NCBI GenBank assembly: GCA_944472135.2 | Contig: OX235270.1 | Location: forward strand, 81,167,168 to 81,231,167 | Reading direction: 5' to 3' | Source: Trichobilharzia regenti | Lineage: Eukaryota; Platyhelminthes; Trematoda; Strigeidida; Schistosomatidae | Length of the DNA stretch: 64,000 nt | Part shown: in pieces, positions 56,339 to 64,000 of the stretch | Numbering within the stretch: position 1 is the stretch's first letter | Layout of the letters: each line of letters opens with the position of its first letter | Notes under the pieces: model-generated | Database searches by the model: none | What the model was told of the DNA's origin: nothing | The model's input: the letters and a program-made list of their open reading frames with translations, nothing else | Program-made: the position numbers and the translations under genes

Positions 56339-56379
<41 letters not shown>
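56339..56379. repeat. TA microsatellite, about 41 bp
   Basis: Uninterrupted TA dinucleotides just upstream of a Penelope-like fragment. A shorter TA run lies at about 57741-57762. Confidence 0.9.
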
Positions 56380-56382
<3 letters not shown>

Positions 56383-56441
56383 CAAATATTAGACAAACGG
56401 TTTTTGCATACAGATGTCTGGATTTTTATTCCGATGACGTT

Positions 56442-56690
56442 GTAAATGACTTTAAAGGAAGAAGCTGTATATATAGTAATCCTTGAACATCAGATCGATA
56501 CTGGTCACCTTACCACTACAACCTCTTCCTTTAAAGTCATCTACAAGGCAAAATACAACTTGCCCATATCATTACGTATTATCTACATTACCGAAACTGG
56601 CCATTGGAATAAAAAAGCCAGACCTCTGTATACAGAAAAAGTTTGTCTAACTCCTCCATATTTCATGGCCTTAATCCGCTTGTGCTGAAG
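56442..56690 (+). pseudogene. Penelope-like element C-terminal fragment with 5' inverted stub
   Basis: Coding trace ILEHQIDTGHLTTTTSSFKV, YKAKYNLP and LYTEKVCLTPP parallels the end of the GIY-YIG part of Penelope-like elements (EHL-D-GH ... SFKV-Y ... LCVQK). At its left end, 56442-56468 is the near-perfect inverse of 56518-56544 (about 24 of 27 sites), so the 5' end is inverted. Confidence 0.55.
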
Positions 56691-58867
56691 TATGACGATC
56701 CTCATTCATATTTTGGCTCTACTTATTTTTCGATTTGTTTGTTCAATTTGTATACCTTTCCCTTATTACGTTGATTGTTACTATTATTGTTCTCAGTTTG
56801 AACTGTCTCCAGTATTATTTCACTCGTCTCGTCGTTTTAAATAAAATTTTATTCTTTGCGATGTTAAATTCCATATAATCAAATAATATTATTTGTCGAT
56901 GTTCAATAAATCAAAAACAACGACCCTTTTTCCCTTTTTGCGAAGCAGAACTAATATCATTACACTTGAAGATAACAACCTACTACAAGAATTATAAACA
57001 AGCTACAGAACCAATGTTGTATGGGAGTATGATTAACGTATAATGCAGCTAAGCGTTAATTATTTTGTAACAGTAAAACATGGAATAATAGTTAATTATT
57101 AAACATAAAGCCCATAAAGGTAGTTAAAGAATTCTAACATAAAATAATTGGTACATATTAGCAGTACTAATACATTAATTGTATTTTAGGAAGAAAAAAA
57201 CGTTTTGTCTGGAAGTTCACTACACTTTCTTTTCTTTCTTTGTTCCATCCTCATCAAAACCACAGGGATAACTACTAATCCGTATGAAAATATTGAATTT
57301 TCTCATAGGTTTGAAAGTGGAAATTAAACTTCTATAATTCACAATTACAGAACTTTCCTTTACACCCACCACTTACAAAATAACAAAGCTAAATCATCAA
57401 CAACAGCAGACAAGGTAGTGAAATATTCACTGTCAGAATAACCAGTTATTTCATTGTTGTGATTTCTATCCCCCAACCCACTCCCTATATGCCAAATAGT
57501 GTTGTTGTAATCACTTTTCTTAGATGTGATGAATGTCACTACTTCTTAACAGCTAACATCTACAATTTATCCTTATTTAACACAAAACTGAGATACGACA
57601 GTATATCTGTGAGTGTAAAAGTACACAGTATTTATGCATTATCTAACAGTCACACAGACAAGCAAGGTAAACACGTATACCGGTAGGAAACCAGGAGTAA
57701 CGAAGCTAAACGGGTGAGAAGTATACTTGAATATTACATCAATATATATATATATATATATAATCAGATGATGTACAAAATGTGTAATAGTGATCACGTG
57801 TTCGAATATACACAAATATAATAAAAGTAAAATCCGAGTGGGACCGTATTTAACCAGTTAACCAAAATCGAAGATTTTAATTGATTTAAAGAAAAACCGA
57901 TTATTAAAAAAAAGGTGGAAGTAACTGCACGAGTCATGTGCTAAGTGCAATGAAAAAAAAACAATGGGCAGGAAAAATAAGGAGAAGTGAAAAATCTAAC
58001 TACATCGATTAGCATTAACATTATTTCTTCTTTTCATTCAGTGTATAAGCTAGTGGTATGTACTTTATAATTTGAAGGTAGCAATCACTTCGCCTATATT
58101 TTATAAGTATGCAAACGCGTACTTGTCACATCCATCTACACTTTGAGTTTTACTAATTAATCACCAGACAGTATCAAGAAATGCCGTCAATTTCAAAGTG
58201 TTAACCTTAAATCTACAAGTCCAACTAGAATACTTCATGTGAAATATGTTTTGTCTAAATCGCAGTCACAACTTACTCATAGGTGTTAGATGGGATAAAA
58301 TAAAGTTGAAGGTGTTTTGGTAGGATGAGGATAGAAAGAAAAAGATTCATATGAACGAGCAAGTCGACTGAATTATGCACCACTAACTCAATTTAGGTGG
58401 TTCTGAATGTTTTATAAGGCATCACTGTTTATGTAATAGTCTGTTATACTATAACTTCACCGTTCAATACTCATAAATCAATTCTCAATTTTTCATTACA
58501 TACTAACACAGTGGTAGACCTTTAACTTTTCTAGTTGTTTTTAATGACATCACCTGGACATGAGTTGATATCAGAAAAAAAGTGTTTTTCAGCACTAAGT
58601 GCAAAAATAAAAAACTGGTAACTTAAAAACGGGAGTTACGCTGAATTTCATTTAGATAAAATTTTGAAAGCATGTTAAAAAGGTAAATCCTAAAATAAAG
58701 CAAGGTAGATACACATACATCTGGACTGATTAGTCTACACGTCATGTAAGTTCGCTTGTATATAAACCATCGCAAAGTATTTTATACTCAACCCGATCGA
58801 GTAAAAAGACTAAACAACATACGAAGAATGCGTCGACATAATTTTATGCCTTCAAATGAGCAACCAG
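56691..58867. other. AT-rich stretch, no gene seen
   Basis: Likely includes the 3' UTR of the Penelope-like fragment at its left end. No other feature recognised. Confidence 0.35.
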
Positions 58868-59095
58868 TATTGGCATCGATGGCTCAATGGTAGAATGCTC
58901 ACCAGCCACATATATACATGGTCCGGGTTCCTACACTACTAAACTACACGTTACTGGTCGGGCTAAAAAACAGGAAAGGTTGGAAGTGGGGTTGGCAGCT
59001 TTACCCTCCGTAAGATAATCACCATTAGTGAAACTTCAAAACTCACGCTTGAAGTCTTGTTTTCCGCTTGGAGCGGAATAAAAGTTTAGTGTGGA
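58868..59095 (+). mobile_element. tRNA-headed SINE, second copy, decayed
   Basis: Head GGCATCGATGGCTCAATGG and TAGAATGCTC parallel the A-box region of the SINE at 47948. The body AGGAAAGGTTGG-(A/C) and the CTTGAAG-C tail are also shared. The B-box is degraded (GGGTTCCTACAC). No clear target duplication. Confidence 0.65.
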
Positions 59096-59530
59096 GTGTC
59101 TAAAGGCAATCTAAAGAAAGTTCTGAAATTGTGTTTTGTAGACTTGCTCACCCATTAACAAGGCATACGTGCTATCGCTGGAAAACTCAATTTTCCTGGG
59201 AGGTTTACAGCTGTCACTGGTTTCTCATCAGAAAATCTTAAAGACCCTTTCCGTATCTTTAGGTAGTTTTGACAATAAATATAAGTGAGAAGTCCTAAAA
59301 TTAATGTTGCTTAAGTACTTTTAAAAAACTTACTGTAGATAAATACTGAGACTAGTTTAGGGGAGCTGAATAACTATACTCGAAAAACATCTGCTTAAGA
59401 CAGCAATAATTAAACCTGTGCAAAACAAATTAGCCACTGTTGAATAGCAAGAGAAGTGGTGATACAAACCGATGCTGTTTACTGTTAAACATCATAAGTC
59501 AAGAAAAATTCCCACCCAAACATCAATAAA
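59096..59530. other. no gene seen
   Basis: Ordinary AT-rich sequence between the SINE and the inverted-repeat structure. Confidence 0.35.
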
Positions 59531-59626
59531 AGTAGTTCAGTGAAGAGGCTATCTTCGGCGAATTCATTTTCTTTAGCTGTACAATTGCATTTGTACACAA
59601 TTTTTCATGAATTAGGGTACTAACAA

Positions 59627-60445
59627 TGTTGACCACTTCACCTATTTGGGAAGTTGTATTAGCACCAACGGACTGATTGGCGATGAAATCTCAGCACGGA
59701 TCCGAAAAGCTCGAGCTGCTTTCGCTGACTTACACCATCTCTGGCGTAGGCGTGACATCCGTTTATCAACCAAGGGACGTGTGTACTGCTCATCAGTTCG
59801 CTCCGTCCTTCTCTATGGCTCTGAAACATGGCCAATACGAGTTGAAGACATGAAAAGGTTGACTGCTTTCGATCATAGATGTCTGCGATCTCTGTCTCAC
59901 GTTAGGTGGTTTAATAAGGTAAGTAATGTTGACGTTAGGCGTAGAGTGTTGGGCAAAGAGGGAAAATCAATCGACGAGGCTATAAAGTTACATAGACTAA
60001 GATGGCTAGGTCACGTGCTGCGCATGCCTAACCACCGCCTCCCCCGACGGGCATTACTAGCTGATATAGGTGCAGGTTGGAAAAGAGCCAGTGGTGGCCA
60101 AACAAAAACATGGCCTCATCAATCCATGAAATCCTTGACAGTTAAACTGAGTCAGGTCGGGAGATGCAGACTCCCGGGTTGGGGCCCTCGGGACTCTAGG
60201 AATCAATGGCTGGAGACAATAGGTGACATGGCTCAAAATCGTTGTCAATGGCGCAGATGTATTCAGTCCCTGTAATCTTTCATATTCCTTTCTACCATTA
60301 CCCATTCTGTTTCACTCTTATACTTGTCAAACTCTATTGATTCTCTTCACTCATCTTCTTGTCTACTTTTGTGTGCTATTTGGAACGTGGCAACTCGAAC
60401 TGCTGCACTTCGGTGCCAAGTTCTATGTTGAATCCAGACAGACAG
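59627..60445 (+). mobile_element. RTE-clade LINE 3' fragment with 8-bp target duplication
   Basis: Open frame 59646-60275: [59 protein letters not shown], typical of the C-terminal third of RTE elements. It is a different family from the fragments at 12735 and 51575. The 3' end has GACAGACAG. The 8-bp duplication ACTAACAA dates it after the surrounding inverted repeats. Confidence 0.85.
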
Positions 60446-60470
60446 ACTAACAAAAGTGATGAGTAGTCAC

Positions 60471-60740
60471 CAGCATGTACGGAGTGCGACAATCGAACAC
60501 CTTGTCGACATTTGTCATTCCATCTCAACAAACGCCTCCTTCAAAGTAGTCTTCGGAGTCAAGAATAACCTACCACAGGCAATACGCCTCCGACTTCTTT
60601 GCATTGCTGAAGCTTTAGCCACTCAGATAGAAAAACTGAAGCTATGCATTAAAAGAAAATTATTTAACCGCTCCTACCATATCGACATCTGCTGTCTTGA
60701 CTTCCGCTTGTTTTTCTTACTTCTTACAACTCTTATATAG
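60471..60740 (+). pseudogene. Penelope-like element C-terminal fragment
   Basis: Frame 60456-60740 reads TIEHLVDICHSISTNASFKV, VKNNLPQAIRLRLLCIAEAL and LKLCIKRKLFN, the expected end of a Penelope-like GIY-YIG region. The GIY-YIG core and the RT are absent. The flanking inverted repeats are described separately. Confidence 0.6.
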
Positions 60741-60984
60741 TTTCATATTGTCCTTCGTTTCTATGTGCATCCTGATTAGAACTGATTCACTTAATTGTCC
60801 ATTGTATTACGTAACTCTAAACACCCATTCGATTCCTTTTATGAAATGACTAATATTAATAACTATGCTTGTGACTACTCATCACTTTTGTTACTACCTT
60901 CCTTCATGAAAAAATTGCCTATAAATGGGGTTGTACAGCTAGAGAAAATGAATTCGCCGAAGACAGCCTCTTCGCTGAACCACT

Positions 60985-63900
60985 TGTTTTGTCTTCATTA
61001 TAAGTCAGTTTGGAGGAAAATATTGTGAACCTGATTTCATGCTTCTTTGTTAAGTACAGGGTTTCTCATCTAATGAGTTTCAATATCCAATAACGAAGCA
61101 GAAGTGCACGACAGTAGCACAGTCTTTAATTTACCAACTTCCTCTACACACTTAGCTAATAGGTTTTGATAAGCATTCAGAATTCAGCAGTTATAATCAC
61201 CGTCGCTCGGTGATCAGTCCCTGCATACTCTTAACACTAACCTCTGAGTCACCTAGAAGTTGGTGGTTATTCAAAGCTTAGGTCTCTCAAATGATCAGGG
61301 AAAATAGTAAGTATACATCAGCCTTCGTCACTCTCATTTAGTTAGACTTCATAGAATGTCAATCAGAGGCTATGACAATTAGCTCAACCACATGAATTAA
61401 CAGGAGCCAGAAAACGTGGACAGTCCAATTTCAACACAACGACTGTACATGATGGTTATAAGGCTTAGAAGTTGTCTGAGCTCAAGTTCTCCCGTATTCA
61501 TGTGTTTAAACAGTCAAAAAGCTGTAAACTCATAGATAAAAGGTGAATTATCTTCGGATTACATTAGTTCTCTAAACGATATCACTTTGTGATGAAACTT
61601 TACTAAAATTATTCCACGGTCAACACAACGAATGAATACAAATTTCTTATACGCAGAAGATTGAACTATTGGCTTGAATGGCAAACAGTCTGCCTACTTT
61701 CAGTTAAATAACCTTAACACTGTTAATTATATCTACGAGAATTATAGATTAAATTTTGCTACAATCAGTATCGCGTAAAGTATTTCGACTTTCCCTCCAA
61801 AATAAAACATATTGATCACACACACGCATTTGCATATAGCACACAATTTGGGCCCACTAGTTTACCAAAGAAAAAACTTAGCCCTATACTAAAAATAAAC
61901 AAACGCACATACACGTAAGAATTGTACTATAAGAAATAATTTACTAGACATGTGATGTCAGGGGAATGCGTACTGCAGAAAAAAATGGTTCAACCTGAAT
62001 GTGATATGATCAATAATAATTCAAATCGACAGTCAATCACAAGTCATTCATGTGATTAAAAATTTTATCTGACAAACAAGATAGGAAACTAATGTTTTGC
62101 ATACATATATACAACTTAAAAGGGATTAGACCTTGCCATTCATTATCACAGACGCTATAAGCAAAAGAGTGTGTGAGAGTTAGTCGGTCAGGTTGCTGAT
62201 ATATGTATTCAGGAATGGATCGTACATACAAGGGTACATTTTCCCGCTTCTTGTAAGATCATTATTGACTGAAACACTTTTGTTAACAATTTTCTTTTAA
62301 ATGTAATGAACTACTGGGTAGAATAAGTGTTTTGTCGTTTAAAATAGTGAACAATCTTTTGCGGATTGATAACCATTCACATCGAAGGTATACAATAGCA
62401 GAAGTGTGAACAAATTAGATAATATGTTAAAATAAATAGATTAAGACAAACTTTATAATCCATGAGATATCCAAATACTGGCCTCAGATATTTATAGTAT
62501 TTTAGGCAACTTGGATGAGACAAGAGAAACAAGTGAATCGACGGTTGGAGGTATTAAGTTATACAGCTTGAAACCGATGACACGAAGTCAGGTGGGATAA
62601 TGAATATTCTTTATTGATTATGAACCTTCACACTTTTTTCAACTGACAGCATCATATTCACCCTCTTTTTGTCAAACTTTATTACTCGAGTAATGAAGTA
62701 ACAGTACTGAAATTTTCTTCAGTCTATAAGCAACTACATTATATTTTGAAGTTCCTTACACTAAAAGCACGAAGTCCAGTGTTATAGGACATTTTAATTG
62801 GTTAAGATCAAATATAATCATAAGAACCTAAGATATCCCAATAGAGTGAAAATAAATTCATTAAAATTATGCAGTTTTATTTTTTACATGTCTTGACAGT
62901 TGAAGTTATACACTGAACATATCACTGTTACAACTATCTTAACAACTGCTTTAAATGTTAAAATATTTGAAACATAACTTGCTTTAATCACGTAGCTCTT
63001 GTCTAGGGCTTTTGATTTTTGCGATACTTATTAGAAGAGACTTAGTTGATCAGTCTCATATCAAATATTGAGTCCTTGTACAAAAGTCTCAATACTGCCT
63101 GTATTTAGATCTTGTTTATGTGTACTTATTATCATATACCTTTGTAATCCAGGGTGCGCGTCTGACACAACAGACTAATATGCTACGAAGAAATGTCCGC
63201 TCTTGTCCAGTGAATCAGCTTCTGGTAAAATATCTGTTGACTAAAACTTGCTAACAAAACACAACAGCCCAGAATTCGAAGCGATAAATCTTGCGTTAAG
63301 GATGACAGGAACATCATTCATTGTGTCTAGCACTAACATGCTATAAAAAAAAGACAAGTACACCCCCTGAATTCCACTACTGCTAGTTGCACATTCATCC
63401 ATAGATCTTATTTATTTTATATTGTAGTTCAAAATTAGAGTGGTCTAAATAATTATTTCGGCTCACCAATTTATGGGATTACTGAGTCAAGTATGTCTCT
63501 ATGCAGCACTGATCTTCACAAAGACCGCTCACTCGAGAATTTATGGTTGAAACATGCCAACGATCCATTTGTTCAAAGCTTCTCATCTTGAAAAACCAAT
63601 ATTGAGACTGTTTTCGGTTTTTGGCGTGCTGATACCACACCTACACTACTCAGCACCTGTCATTATTCTAAATACCGATTGCGAAGATTATGCCTACACT
63701 AACACAACATCTTTTTGATTCATCATCAAAGAAAACACTCCTAACCGACAATTTGACTAACCAGATATAGAAACGAAACACTACGTAAATTTTATGAAAT
63801 CATGATATTTTAGTTATTTTTTTTTCATTGAAAAAGTAGTGATGAAATTCTTTCCGTGAAGTATTTCGCTTCATTTTAGCTAAGCGATAGTGAAGACGAC

Positions 63901-64000
63901 GGATGTATTAATTCAAAGTAAATTGACTGTTGTGTAAAATAACTGTTTATCGGTTAAGCAATCAAAACTCGAATTCATTCGATGAACATTTCTTGTTTAT
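60985..64000. other. AT-rich stretch with one Sm-alpha tail relic
   Basis: At 63368-63402, GAATTCCACTACTGCTAGTTG resembles the part that follows the hammerhead in the SINE at 54790 (GGATTCCACTACTAGTC). No hammerhead core is left. No gene, RNA gene or other repeat recognised in the remainder. Confidence 0.4.

Larger units (their letters stand above)
59531..60984. mobile_element. Penelope-like fragment flanked by ~114-bp inverted repeats, interrupted by an RTE insertion
   Basis: Left arm is 59531-59626 plus 60454-60470; right arm is 60871-60984. They are about 85% complementary and perfect over the inner 22 bp. The left arm is split by an RTE fragment flanked by ACTAACAA at 59619-59626 and 60446-60453. 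Between the arms lies a Penelope-like coding fragment of about 400 bp. Confidence 0.7.

Overview
This window looks like nuclear DNA of a schistosomatid blood fluke (Schistosoma or a close relative). The evidence is a combination of element types known from that group. They are CR1-like, RTE-like (SR2-type) and R2-like non-LTR retrotransposons, a CsRn1/Boudicca-type Gypsy element, a BEL/Pao-type element, Merlin DNA transposons, Penelope-like fragments, and tRNA-headed or hammerhead-bearing SINEs of the Sm-alpha kind. The species cannot be fixed from sequence alone. Base composition is AT-rich and no bacterial-style operons exist.

Layout. Positions 1-12259 hold arrays of one BEL/Pao-like family with LTRs of about 359 bp. 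An inverted gag-only copy (99-3617) faces a tandem array LTR-int1-LTR-int1-LTR-int2-LTR (3980-12259), whose gag-only unit (8839-12259) is a near-identical, oppositely oriented twin of the left copy. Positions 12735-14066 are an RTE 3' fragment. A BEL solo LTR with a 5-bp target duplication sits in its tail (14069-18927) and is itself split by a CR1-like LINE and an R2-like LINE. Positions 19560-25066 are a decayed Gypsy element broken by a second BEL solo LTR and by a Merlin transposon, each with a clean target duplication. A second Merlin copy lies at 25704-26697. Positions 27417-32951 are a nearly complete CsRn1/Boudicca-like Gypsy element with open gag and pol. Positions 32952-34576 are a CR1-like LINE. 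Positions 35697-40588 are a structurally complete second Gypsy element with one 1395-codon gag-pol frame, matching LTRs and a 5-bp target duplication.

From about 40.6 kb to the end the DNA is AT-rich, mostly intergenic or intronic. It carries two candidate host exons on the minus strand (42005-42537 and 53063-53215), two tRNA-headed SINEs, three hammerhead-ribozyme relics, two further RTE fragments and two Penelope-like fragments, one of them inside long inverted repeats.

How the parts fit together: the window is mainly a record of nested insertion. Target duplications give an order of events in several places (RTE, then BEL solo LTR, then LINEs; Gypsy, then BEL LTR and Merlin). The most interesting functional signal is at the gag/pol junction of the CsRn1-like element. 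A GGGAAAC slippery heptamer, a predicted H-type pseudoknot and an overlapping stop/start (TAATG) lie within about 70 nt. All boundaries were read by eye. Family names rest on motif recognition, not on database searches.
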